Assembly: GCA_050330055.1 (NCBI GenBank)
Contig: JBHJOF010000257.1
Location: forward strand, 1 to 9,205
Reading direction: 5' to 3'
DNA: 9,205 bases
Origin: JBHJOF01 sp050330055
GTDB lineage: Bacteria > Pseudomonadota > Alphaproteobacteria > Kiloniellales > JAKSDN01
Numbering within the stretch: the stretch's first letter is position 1; each line of letters opens with the position of its first letter. A program made the position numbers and the translations under genes. This document shows positions 1 through 6,235 of this stretch, in pieces. The notes under the pieces are model-generated. The model had not been told where the DNA came from, ran no database searches, and worked only from the letters and a program-made list of their open reading frames with translations.

Positions 1-586
1 GCTTCAGCACCACCGTGCAGCCGGCGGCCAGCGCCGCTGCGGCCTTGCGCGTGATCATGGCCGAGGGGAAGTTCCAGGGCGTCACCAGCGCGGCGATGCC
101 CGCCGGCTCGCGCCGCACCCAGGTCTCGCTGTGCGGCAGATGCGAGGGCAGGGACTCGGCGCTCGCGCGCTTCGCTTCCTCGGCATAGAACTCGACGAAG
201 GAGGCAGCGTAGTCGATCTCGCCGCGCGCCTCAGAGATCGGCTTGCCCTGCTCCAGGGTCATGATGAGCGCCAGGTCCTCGCGGGACTCGCGGATCAGCT
301 CGTACCAGCGGCGCAGCACGGTGGCACGTTCCTGCGGCAGGCGCGCGGCCCAACTGGAAAAACAGCGCTCGGCGGCGTCCACCGCGGCGCGGCTTTCGTC
401 ACCCGACAGCGCGGGCACGGCACCGATCCAGTCGCCGTTGGCCGGGTTGCTGACCTCGATGGAGCGGCCGGAGCGGGCGGCGCGCCACTCGCCGCCGCTG
501 TAGGCGAACTCGCGGAACAGCGTGGCGTCGCGCAGCCCGGCCAAGGCGGCGGCGCGCTCCAGTTTGACGGCTCTCTGGGCTGGCAT
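1..586 (-). CDS. NAD(P)-dependent semialdehyde dehydrogenase, N-terminal part (SSADH family; DoeC/Ssd-type role likely), runs off window
   Basis: The first 195 residues of an aldehyde dehydrogenase of the succinate-semialdehyde dehydrogenase branch; the catalytic Cys half lies beyond base 1. Visible family marks are NPANG (48-52), LEQGKP (111-116), TPWNFP (169-174, whose Asn is the conserved catalytic amide) and the KAAAALAAGCTVVLK stretch (181-195) leading into the cofactor-binding KP motif. The ATG at 586 has an ideal ribosome site, AAGGAGGT at 598-591, four bases upstream. In ectoine catabolic loci the enzyme of this family (DoeC in Halomonas, Ssd in Ruegeria) oxidises aspartate semialdehyde to aspartate, the last step of ectoine breakdown. 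That role is inferred from context; a general succinate-semialdehyde dehydrogenase (gabD) would look the same here. It is separated from the regulator gene by 348 bp containing a repeat, so it probably has its own promoter or depends on read-through. Confidence 0.9.
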   Translation of the reverse strand, partial: MPAQRAVKLERAAALAGLRDATLFREFAYSGGEWRAARSGRSIEVSNPANGDWIGAVPALSGDESRAAVDAAERCFSSWAARLPQERATVLRRWYELIRESREDLALIMTLEQGKPISEARGEIDYAASFVEFYAEEAKRASAESLPSHLPHSETWVRREPAGIAALVTPWNFPSAMITRKAAAALAAGCTVVLK

Positions 587-934
587 GGGGACCTCCTTGC
601 TTTCCCCCTAAAGATAGGCAACGCCGCCTAGAGACGGGCTCCGAAGAGGCCCGCCGCTTTGGACGATGCCTCTGTCATGGCCCGGTGTAGTAGAGGATTC
701 GTCTGGCGAGTGGTTTGCAGGTTGCTCCTATCTTTTCACCCTCACCCTCCCACGCGCCCTGCGGTCGCGCGGGCCCCTCCCTCTCCCCTCGAGGGAGAGG
801 GAATAAGCAGATGCGCCCTTACCCTCTCCCTCGAGGGGAGAGGGAGGGGCCCAACGCGAAGCGTTGGGAGGGTGAGGGTGACTCGCGCGATGGCGCGAAG
901 AAGGGGGTTGCTTCTCCGCCGAACTGACTACGCC
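587..934. other. Intergenic region between regulator and dehydrogenase genes
   Basis: This 348 bp stretch has no credible gene. It holds the large inverted repeat at 736-881 and, just beside it, a small perfect hairpin at 883-898 (TCGCGC, loop GATG, GCGCGA). The latter lies 37 bp past the regulator's stop codon but is not followed by a T-run on the minus strand, so it is at best a weak terminator. The part next to the dehydrogenase start (599-735) must hold any promoter of that gene; I see no convincing -35/-10 pair there. Open frames across it are low-complexity translations of the repeat. Confidence 0.7.
736..881. repeat. Large intergenic inverted repeat (paired REP/BIME-like element)
   Basis: Two arms, 736-801 and 822-881, face each other around a 20 bp spacer. 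The outer 17 bases (TCACCCTCACCCTCCCA) and an inner block of about 30 bases, ending in GAGGGAGAGGG on the left arm, are the same when the right arm is reverse-complemented. The segment between these blocks differs in sequence and length. The right arm's middle is the hairpin AACGC-GAA-GCGTT. The inner block is itself almost self-complementary around CTCGAG. Conserved ends with a variable middle suggest two units of a dispersed palindromic family placed head to head, rather than a simple terminator. The family name is not known to me. Confidence 0.75.
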
Positions 935-1480
935 CTAGTCTTCCTGAACCGCGAAGCGCTCGACCGGCAGCGGCGCCTGTTTGACCGGCTTGGTCACCAC
1001 GTAGCTGTAGTAGCGCTTCAGGCCCAGCTCCTCGGTCAGCAGCCGGTCGATCAGGCGCTGATAGGCGTCGACGTCGCGCGCCACCACCTTCAGCAGGTAG
1101 TCGATGCCGCCGCCGACCGCCCAGCACTCGACGATCTCGGGGACTGCCTGCACGGCACGCTCGAAGCGCTCGAAGTCTGCCGCCTTGTGGCTCTCCAGCT
1201 CGGCCTCCATGAAGACCACGGCGAGCGGCCCGAAGGCCTTGAGCGAGACGCGCGCGCCATAGCCCTCGATGATGCCGGCCTGCTCCAGGCGCTTCAGGCG
1301 CTCCCAGCAAGGCGTCGGCGAGAGGTTGACGCGCTCGGCCAGCGCCGCTTTGGCGATGCGCCCCTCGCGCTGCAGGATCGCCAGCATCCTGAGGTCGCGG
1401 TCGTCGAGCTTGAGAGTGCCGCTCTTCATGGCTGGCCTGGGCTCGTAGCAGCCAGTGCCCAAGCGAGGCGTATGACGCAT
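935..1480 (-). CDS. Lrp/AsnC-family transcriptional regulator (DoeX-type)
   Basis: A 181-residue DNA-binding regulator. Residues 25-75 form the Lrp winged helix-turn-helix (LDDRDLRMLAILQREG, then LAERVNLSPTPCWERLKRLE and AGIIEGY). Residues about 85-165 form the RAM ligand-binding domain. Members of this family beside ectoine degradation genes (DoeX in Halomonas, AsnC in Ruegeria) are thought to sense pathway intermediates and control the catabolic genes; that role is inferred from position. The start is uncertain. ATG 1480 has GAGGAG five bases upstream and gives a 17-residue extension. ATG 1429 gives 164 residues, closer to the family norm, but lacks a clear ribosome site. The gene stands alone, with repeat-bearing gaps on both sides. 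CDS and family are secure; the effector and targets are not visible. Confidence 0.9.
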   Translation of the reverse strand: MRHTPRLGTGCYEPRPAMKSGTLKLDDRDLRMLAILQREGRIAKAALAERVNLSPTPCWERLKRLEQAGIIEGYGARVSLKAFGPLAVVFMEAELESHKAADFERFERAVQAVPEIVECWAVGGGIDYLLKVVARDVDAYQRLIDRLLTEELGLKRYYSYVVTKPVKQAPLPVERFAVQED

Positions 1481-1855
1481 CCAATCTCCTCGAATGTCAT
1501 GGCCGGGCTACTGCTGTCCGCTTAAGAAAGAAAGTCGCTTTCTGCCGTCCGCTTCGCGGACGCCCCCCTCCCTGGCCCTCCCCCGCAAGGGGGGAGGGAA
1601 AATGTGAGCAGCGGTGGCCCTTTGTTCGCCTCCCCCCTTGAGGGGGAGGCCGGCGCGGAGCGCCGGGAGGGGGGCTGGCGCGAAGCGCCGAAAGGGCATA
1701 CCGCCAGAGCGAGACTCTGTTGAGCCAGGGAGACTGCTCTGCCACGCGCAACAATGCCATGCAGCAAGCGGTGTTCAGCTCAGCCGGGCAACCGAGGACT
1801 TGATGCGGGCATGACAGCGCAGTGTGTTGTCTCATTAGCTCCCCAGGGTGAATCA
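1481..1855. other. Intergenic region between eutC and the regulator gene
   Basis: This 375 bp stretch has no credible gene. From the regulator side it holds a 6 bp hairpin (AGAAAG, loop TCG, CTTTCT, 1529-1543), the repeat element at 1547-1689, and about 165 bp (1690-1855) next to the eutC stop in which I see no recognisable feature. The minus-strand frame through 1497-2081 is open but overlaps eutC out of frame and translates the repeat into proline/arginine-rich low-complexity sequence, so I do not call it. The hairpin at 1529-1543 lies 49 bp upstream of the regulator's ATG and could be an operator or leader structure; there is no further support. Confidence 0.65.
1547..1689. repeat. Second intergenic palindromic repeat element
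   Basis: Two C/G-rich arms, 1562-1598 and 1629-1675, are imperfect inverted copies: GCCCCCCTCCC at the outside and CAAGGGGGGAGG at the inside once the right arm is reversed. They are flanked by two small perfect hairpins, GTCCGC-TTC-GCGGAC (1547-1561) and GGCGC-GAA-GCGCC (1677-1689). The right arm also has the related near-palindrome GGCGCGGAGCGCC. The layout, with a C-rich stem, a spacer and GCGAAGC-type mini-hairpins, parallels the element at 736-881, although the stem sequence differs. A transcription terminator for eutC is possible on structure alone, but there is no T-run. Confidence 0.65.
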
Positions 1856-2842
1856 TCAGGCCTGGATTACCGTTCCTGCGCCGGCAGCGCGCGCCGTCTT
1901 GAGGGCAGAGCTGGCGATCGCCGTGTCCTGGGCGCCGGTGCCGGTCAGGTCGCAGATGGTGATGGCGTCCTCCGAGGTGCGCCCGGGCTTCGCCCTGGCG
2001 ATGATCTCGCCCAGCTCGGGCGGCGTGCCGCCCGCCAGGCCCGCCGCGCGGGCGGCGCGCAGCTCGCCCAGCGTCTCGCACTGGCTCACCCGGTCGCAGA
2101 CGTAGAGGTCGGCGCGGGCGATGGCCGCCGGCTCGATCTCGTTCTTGCCGCCCTGGTCGGAGCCCATGGCGGTAACATGCGTGCCAGGCTGCAGCCAGTC
2201 GGCGTGCAGGATCGGCTCGCGCGCCGGCGTGGTGGTGACCACGAGCTGACTTTCCGCCACCACGCGCGCGGGATCGTCGAGCGCCGCCGCCGCCACGCCG
2301 GTGGCGGCCGCGATGTCGGCGGCGCAGGCGGTTGCCTTGACCTGGTCGCGGCCCCAGACCAACACGCGCTCGAAGGGCCGCACCAGATGGGCCGCCTGGA
2401 TCTGCAGGCGCGCCTGCACGCCGCAGCCGAGCACGCCTGCCGTACTCACGCGCTTGGGCGCCAGGTGCCTGGCGGCCACGGCGCCGGCCGCCGCTGTGCG
2501 CAGGTCCGTCAGGTAGCCGTTGTCGAGCAGCAGCGCCTCGACCAGGCCGGTCTTGGCCGAGAACAGGATCATCAGGCCGTTCAGGCTCGGCAGGCCGAGC
2601 TTGGGATTGTCGAAGAAGCCGGGCGAGACCTTGATGGCGAAGCCGTCGAAGCCGGGGATATAGGCGGTCTTCACGTCGACCTCGCCGTGCGCCTCGGCGA
2701 TCTCCATGGAGAGGATCGGTGGCATGACCACCTTGCCGTCGGCGAGCGCCCGGAAGGCGTCCTCGACCACCTGGATCGCGTCGAGGTCCAGCTTCACGCA
2801 GCCGCGCAGCGCGGCCTCGTTGAGGACGAAGATATCGCGCAT
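1856..2842 (-). CDS. eutC: EutC, ornithine cyclodeaminase/mu-crystallin-family protein of ectoine catabolism
   Basis: 328 residues, full length for the family. It shows FAIKVSPGF (68-76, with the conserved substrate-site Lys71), LTDLRTAAAGAVAARHLA (111-128), the Rossmann dinucleotide motif GCGVQA (139-144), and near the C-terminus the ICDLTGTGAQD stretch typical of cyclodeaminase-like enzymes. The family reduces or deaminates imine and amino-acid substrates with NAD(H). In ectoine loci EutC is grouped with EutA and EutB in the proposed conversion of hydroxyectoine to ectoine, but the exact reaction is not established. Its ATG lies four bases after the eutB stop, with an AGGGA ribosome site inside the end of eutB, so the two are very likely co-translated. 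Ornithine cyclodeaminase proper is the alternative, but the eutB neighbour and the ehu genes favour EutC. Confidence 0.92.
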   Translation of the reverse strand: MRDIFVLNEAALRGCVKLDLDAIQVVEDAFRALADGKVVMPPILSMEIAEAHGEVDVKTAYIPGFDGFAIKVSPGFFDNPKLGLPSLNGLMILFSAKTGLVEALLLDNGYLTDLRTAAAGAVAARHLAPKRVSTAGVLGCGVQARLQIQAAHLVRPFERVLVWGRDQVKATACAADIAAATGVAAAALDDPARVVAESQLVVTTTPAREPILHADWLQPGTHVTAMGSDQGGKNEIEPAAIARADLYVCDRVSQCETLGELRAARAAGLAGGTPPELGEIIARAKPGRTSEDAITICDLTGTGAQDTAIASSALKTARAAGAGTVIQA

Positions 2843-2846
2843 GACT

Positions 2847-3857
2847 CTATCCCTGTATTACCTGGTCGCCCAGCGTCACCGGCGCGCCGGCGACGACCCG
2901 GGAGAACTGCTCCATGTCCACGTTGCGGCCGCTGATGATGAAGGCGGCCGGCCCCTCGACCTTCAGCTTGCCGGCGATGAGGGCCGCGTGAGCCACCGCG
3001 CTGCCGCCCTCGGCGACCAGGCGGTCGTCGCGGTAGAGGCTCTGCAGGCCGCGATAGATTTCCTCCTCGCTGACCAGGATGACCTCGTCGACCAGCTCGT
3101 GGCAGAGCGCGAAGCTCCAGCGGTTGTCGAGGCCGATGCCGCCGCCCAGGGAATCGGCCAGCGAGGCGACCTCCTCGACCTCGACCGGGCGTCCGGCGCG
3201 CAGGCTCTCGGCCATGGCGGCGCCGCGGTCCATCGAGATGCCGATCATGCGCACGCCGGGCGCAATCGCCTTGGCAGCCAGCGCGATGCCGGCGATCAGG
3301 CCGCCGCCCGACAGCGGCACAACAATCGTGCGCAGGTCGGGCCGCGCCTCGAAGAGCTCGAGCGCGATGGTGCCCTGGCCCGCGATCACCTGCGGATGGT
3401 CGAAGGGCGGGATGTCGGTCATGCCCTCCTCGGCCACCAGGCGCTCGACCTCGCGCTGCGCCTCGTCCTGCGAGCGGCCGATGCGGCGCACCTCAGCGCC
3501 GAGCGCCTCGATCGCCTTCACCTTGACCGCCGGCACCAGCTCGGAGAGGCAGACGATGGCGCGGATGCCGGCCGCCTTGGCGGCCATGGCGACGGCGCGG
3601 CCATGGTTGCCGGTCGAGCAGCAGGCGACGCCCTTAATCTTGGCCCTATCGGACAGGGTGGCGATGGCGTTGGCGGCGCCGCGAATCTTGAAGGCGCCGA
3701 TCGGCTGGAAGCACTCCAGCTTCAGCAGGATCTCGGCGCCGGCGCGGGCCGAAAGGGCGGAGGGCACCAGCGGCGTCTCGATCGCCAGGCCGCGGATGCG
3801 CCTGCGCGCCGCGTAGACGTCACGCAAGCAGGGTGCCTCGTTTGCCAGCGCCTCCAT
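2847..3857 (-). CDS. eutB: EutB, threonine dehydratase-like PLP enzyme of (hydroxy)ectoine catabolism
   Basis: 336 residues from the ATG at 3857. A TTG codon immediately before it is also in frame, but I prefer the ATG. It is a fold-type II pyridoxal-phosphate enzyme: the Schiff-base lysine is Lys57 in GAFKIRGA (54-61), the substrate loop is STGNHG (81-86), and the phosphate-binding glycine loop is SGGGLIAG (183-190). It also has VAEGGSAVAHAAL (281-293) and SGRNVD (309-314), which match catabolic threonine/serine dehydratases. There is no C-terminal ACT domain, as expected for the non-allosteric type. In ectoine loci this protein is proposed to act as the dehydratase step on a hydroxyectoine-derived intermediate; that function is inferred from family and context. 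It starts 27 bp after ehuA and ends four bases before eutC, so it belongs to the same transcript. The ribosome site is weak. Confidence 0.92.
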   Translation of the reverse strand: MEALANEAPCLRDVYAARRRIRGLAIETPLVPSALSARAGAEILLKLECFQPIGAFKIRGAANAIATLSDRAKIKGVACCSTGNHGRAVAMAAKAAGIRAIVCLSELVPAVKVKAIEALGAEVRRIGRSQDEAQREVERLVAEEGMTDIPPFDHPQVIAGQGTIALELFEARPDLRTIVVPLSGGGLIAGIALAAKAIAPGVRMIGISMDRGAAMAESLRAGRPVEVEEVASLADSLGGGIGLDNRWSFALCHELVDEVILVSEEEIYRGLQSLYRDDRLVAEGGSAVAHAALIAGKLKVEGPAAFIISGRNVDMEQFSRVVAGAPVTLGDQVIQG

Positions 3858-3884
3858 CAAAATCCATCCACTCGCAAATGCGTA

Positions 3885-4709
3885 TCAACCGGCTTCCAGC
3901 ACGGCGCTGAGGAACTGGCGCGTTCGCTCGTTCTGCGGGTCGCCGAATATCTGCCTCGGCGGACCCTGCTCGGCGATCTTGCCGCCGTAGAAGAAGCAGA
4001 CGCGATCCGACACTTCCTTGGCGAAGCCCATCTGGTGGGTGACCATCAGCATGGTCAGTTTGTGCTCGGTGTTGAGTTTGCGGATCACGTTCAGCACCTC
4101 GCCGACGAGCTCGGGATCGAGCGCCGAGGTGACCTCGTCGAGCAACATGACCTTGGGCCGCATGGCCAGCGCGCGGGCGATGGCGACGCGCTGCTGCTGG
4201 CCGCCCGAGAGGCGCGAGGGATGCTGGTCCTTCTTGTCGGCGAGTCCGACCATGTCGAGCAGCTCCATGGCCCTCTCTTCCGCTTCCTTCTTGCTCAGGC
4301 CGAGCACCTGGACTGGTGCTTCCATGCAGTTCGCCAGCGCCGTCATGTGGGGAAATAGGTTGAAGTGCTGGAACACCATGCCGATGTTGGAGCGCTGCCG
4401 GCGCAGGTGCGCCTGATTGGACTTCACCAGGGTGCCGTTGCGCTCCATGTGGGTAAGCGGCTGGCCGTCGACATAGATCACGCCCTCGTCGATCTCCTCG
4501 AGCGTCATGAGCATGCGCAGCACGGTGGTCTTTCCCGAGCCCGAAGGCCCGATGATCGCCACCATCTCGTTGGCGGCGACGTCGAGGTCGAGCGAGTCGA
4601 GCACCGTAAGCGGGCCATAGCGCTTGGTGACGCCCGCGAAGCGCACCATCGGCGCGCCCTCGCCGAGGCTCGTCGGATGGTTCTGCCCGCTCAGGGCTTC
4701 GGCACTCAT
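3885..4709 (-). CDS. ehuA: EhuA, ATP-binding subunit of the ectoine/hydroxyectoine ABC transporter
   Basis: 274 residues, a polar-amino-acid-type ABC ATPase that powers the EhuBCD importer on the cytoplasmic face. All key motifs are intact: Walker A GPSGSGKTT (54-62), Q-loop Gln114 in MVFQHFNLFPH, signature LSGGQQQR (167-174), Walker B VMLLDE (187-192), the D-loop SALDPE and the switch His225 in VTHQMGFA. The start at 4709 has a GAGGAG ribosome site in the 16 bp gap after ehuD. A later ATG (residue 21, MVRFAGVTKRYG) would still give a complete domain. By motif alone it could serve glutamine, histidine or other polar amino acids; the ectoine assignment rests on the flanking eutBC, eutD and ehuB. 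Confidence 0.93.
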   Translation of the reverse strand: MSAEALSGQNHPTSLGEGAPMVRFAGVTKRYGPLTVLDSLDLDVAANEMVAIIGPSGSGKTTVLRMLMTLEEIDEGVIYVDGQPLTHMERNGTLVKSNQAHLRRQRSNIGMVFQHFNLFPHMTALANCMEAPVQVLGLSKKEAEERAMELLDMVGLADKKDQHPSRLSGGQQQRVAIARALAMRPKVMLLDEVTSALDPELVGEVLNVIRKLNTEHKLTMLMVTHQMGFAKEVSDRVCFFYGGKIAEQGPPRQIFGDPQNERTRQFLSAVLEAG

Positions 4710-4725
4710 GTCATCTCTCCTCTGC

Positions 4726-5397
4726 TCACTTGCTCATGCCGAGCGCGCGCCGTACCCAGGCCTCGAAGACGCGCAGGCCGGCGGCCGCCGGCAGCGAGAG
4801 CGCCAGGAAGATTACGCCTACCATGGTATAGGGCTCGAGGAAGCGATAGGTCTCCGAGCCCAGGGCGTTTGCCGTATGCATCAGCTCGGCGACGCCGATC
4901 ACCGACAGCATCGGCGTGTCCTTGAAGATGCCGATCAGGTAGTTCCCCATGCCGGGCAGGGCGGCCGGCAGGGCCTGCGGCAGCACGATACGCCCATAGG
5001 TCCGCTGGACGCTCAGATTGAGCGCCTTCGAGGCTTCCCACTGTCCCCTCGGCACCGCCTCGAGCGCGCCGCGGTAGACTTCGGAGAGATAGGCCGAGTA
5101 GTGCAGGCCGATGGCGATCATGCCGGCGACCCAGGGCGACAGGCGGATGCCGAACTGCGGGCCGACGTAGAAGACGAAAAAGATCTGCAGGACCAGCGGG
5201 GTCGAGCGGATAAACTCGACGAGCTCGCGCACCGCCATGGTGAGTACCCAGGACGGGGTCCGCTGCGCCAGGGTGAAGGCGAGGCCCACCACAAGTGCGA
5301 TCCCGTATCCGATGCCCGCGGCCAGCAGCGTATTGAGCGTGGCCTCCAGCAGCCGGGGCAGGATCTCGATGGTGAAGTCCCAGCGCCAGTCGAGCAC
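4726..5397 (-). CDS. ehuD: EhuD, permease subunit of the ectoine/hydroxyectoine ABC transporter
   Basis: 223 residues, an inner-membrane permease of the HisM/GlnP type. Hydrophobic segments lie near 21-43, 67-79, 90-103 and 190-208. The cytoplasmic ATPase-coupling (EAA) loop is EASKALNLSVQRTYGRIVLP (121-140). The start is GTG at 5397, 10 bp after the ehuC stop, with a G-rich ribosome site (GAGGGGG) in between. I see no in-frame ATG near the start that would be better. It should pair with EhuC as a heterodimer in the membrane and contact EhuA through the EAA loop. The tight spacing on both sides marks it as an internal operon gene. Confidence 0.92.
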   Translation of the reverse strand: MLDWRWDFTIEILPRLLEATLNTLLAAGIGYGIALVVGLAFTLAQRTPSWVLTMAVRELVEFIRSTPLVLQIFFVFYVGPQFGIRLSPWVAGMIAIGLHYSAYLSEVYRGALEAVPRGQWEASKALNLSVQRTYGRIVLPQALPAALPGMGNYLIGIFKDTPMLSVIGVAELMHTANALGSETYRFLEPYTMVGVIFLALSLPAAAGLRVFEAWVRRALGMSK

Positions 5398-5407
5398 GGC
5401 CGCCCCC

Positions 5408-6073
5408 TCAGGCCCGACCCATCCGGCGGGCCATGACGCGCTCGAAACTGCGCATCGACGGCGAGATCACGAGCCGCCCCAGGATGTAGTAGATGATGAG
5501 CGCCGTGCCGAAAGCCTCCGCCGATAGGAAGGTCGATCCGTTGATCTGCTTGGCCTGGAACATGAGGTCGCTGACCGAGATCAGGGCGACCAGCGCGGTC
5601 CCTTTCAACAGCTCGATGAAGAGATTGCCCCAGGCCGGCAGCATGATCAGGATCGCCTGCGGAAAGATGATCCGCCGCATCCGGGTGAAGGGCGACATGT
5701 TCAGCGCCAGGGCCGCCTCGTACTGACCGCGCGGCACCGACTGGATGGCGCCGCGGACCACTTCCGCGCCGTAGCCGCCGAGGTTCATCCCGACCGCGAC
5801 GAAGCCGGCCGTGAACTTGTCCAGCGGCAGCCCGAACAGCGGCAATACGAAGAAGATCCAGAAGAGCTGCACCAGGAGCGACGTGCCGCGGAAAATCTCG
5901 ATGTAACAGGTGGCGAAGCCGCGCACGAGGATGTTGTGCGACAGCCGCATGAGCCCCATGACGGTCGCGATGATGACGGCCAGGATAATCGCCAGCACCG
6001 TCTGCTCCACCGTGACGAGCGTGCCACTGACGAGCCGCGAACCGTATTCTGCGAGGAACTCGAAATAGGACAT
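5408..6073 (-). CDS. ehuC: EhuC, permease subunit of the ectoine/hydroxyectoine ABC transporter
   Basis: 221 residues, the partner permease of EhuD. It begins MSYFEFLAEYGSRLVSGTL, and the GTLVTVEQT segment (17-25) is the usual start of the amino-acid permease domain. Membrane segments lie near 18-41, 66-81, 88-101 and 188-204. The coupling loop is EAALALNMSPFTRMRRIIFP (119-138). The ATG at 6073 is preceded by a 13 bp tandem repeat that carries GAGG ribosome-site candidates, the nearest about eight bases from the ATG. It is 162 bp from ehuB, the only large gap inside the operon, and that gap holds a strong hairpin. Assignment to ectoine uptake is by context; the domain itself is general for polar amino acid transport. 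Confidence 0.92.
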   Translation of the reverse strand: MSYFEFLAEYGSRLVSGTLVTVEQTVLAIILAVIIATVMGLMRLSHNILVRGFATCYIEIFRGTSLLVQLFWIFFVLPLFGLPLDKFTAGFVAVGMNLGGYGAEVVRGAIQSVPRGQYEAALALNMSPFTRMRRIIFPQAILIMLPAWGNLFIELLKGTALVALISVSDLMFQAKQINGSTFLSAEAFGTALIIYYILGRLVISPSMRSFERVMARRMGRA

Positions 6074-6075
6074 CG

Positions 6076-6107
6076 GCTTGCCTCGGGGGCTTGCCTCGGG
6101 GGCTTGC
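6076..6107. repeat. 13 bp tandem repeat in front of ehuC
   Basis: The unit GCTTGCCTCGGGG occurs twice in full (6076-6088 and 6089-6101), followed by the first six bases of a third copy (6102-6107). On the transcribed minus strand each full copy contains CCGAGGC, so the purine-rich GAGG that could act as the ehuC ribosome site is present in two copies, one properly spaced from the ATG at 6073 and one 13 bases further upstream. It looks like a slippage duplication; copy number could differ between strains. Confidence 0.75.
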
Positions 6108-6168
6108 TTCCGGCGTCAGCGCGCCCGGGCGTCGACCGCCGCGCGGCCGAGGTCCGTCAGGCAAACGC

Positions 6169-6208
6169 GACCGGATGGGCGGTCCCGAAGGATAGAGCCC
6201 ATCCGGTC
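6169..6208 (-). promoter_or_regulatory. Strong intercistronic hairpin between ehuB and ehuC
   Basis: A perfect 12 bp inverted repeat, GACCGGATGGGC (6169-6180) and GCCCATCCGGTC (6197-6208), with a 16-base loop. On the mRNA it starts 27 bases after the ehuB stop codon. No T-run follows it on the minus strand, so it is unlikely to be a complete intrinsic terminator. In binding-protein transporter operons a hairpin at this place usually protects the upstream binding-protein mRNA from 3' decay or lowers read-through, giving more binding protein than permease. That role is inferred from position. Confidence 0.6.
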
Positions 6209-6235
6209 AGCGCGCATTGCTCAGGCGATCGCCGT

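Noticed and set aside
736..881. CRISPR array or intrinsic terminator
   Set aside because: There are only two inverted arms, not regularly spaced direct repeats. There is no T-run after the stem, and both ends match as in a dispersed repeat.
659..1525. 288-codon plus-strand frame across the first repeat and the regulator gene
   Set aside because: It is antisense to a clear Lrp/AsnC gene, and part of it is a translation of the repeat.
2706..4358. 550-codon plus-strand open frame opposite eutB and ehuA
   Set aside because: It is antisense to two genes with complete family motifs. Its translation is His/Asp/Arg-rich with no recognisable domain, as expected from high-GC shadow frames.
5118..6164. 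348-codon minus-strand open frame over ehuC and ehuD
   Set aside because: It runs in another frame of the same strand as the two permeases and is Arg/Pro/Ser-rich. The permease frames carry the membrane segments and EAA loops.
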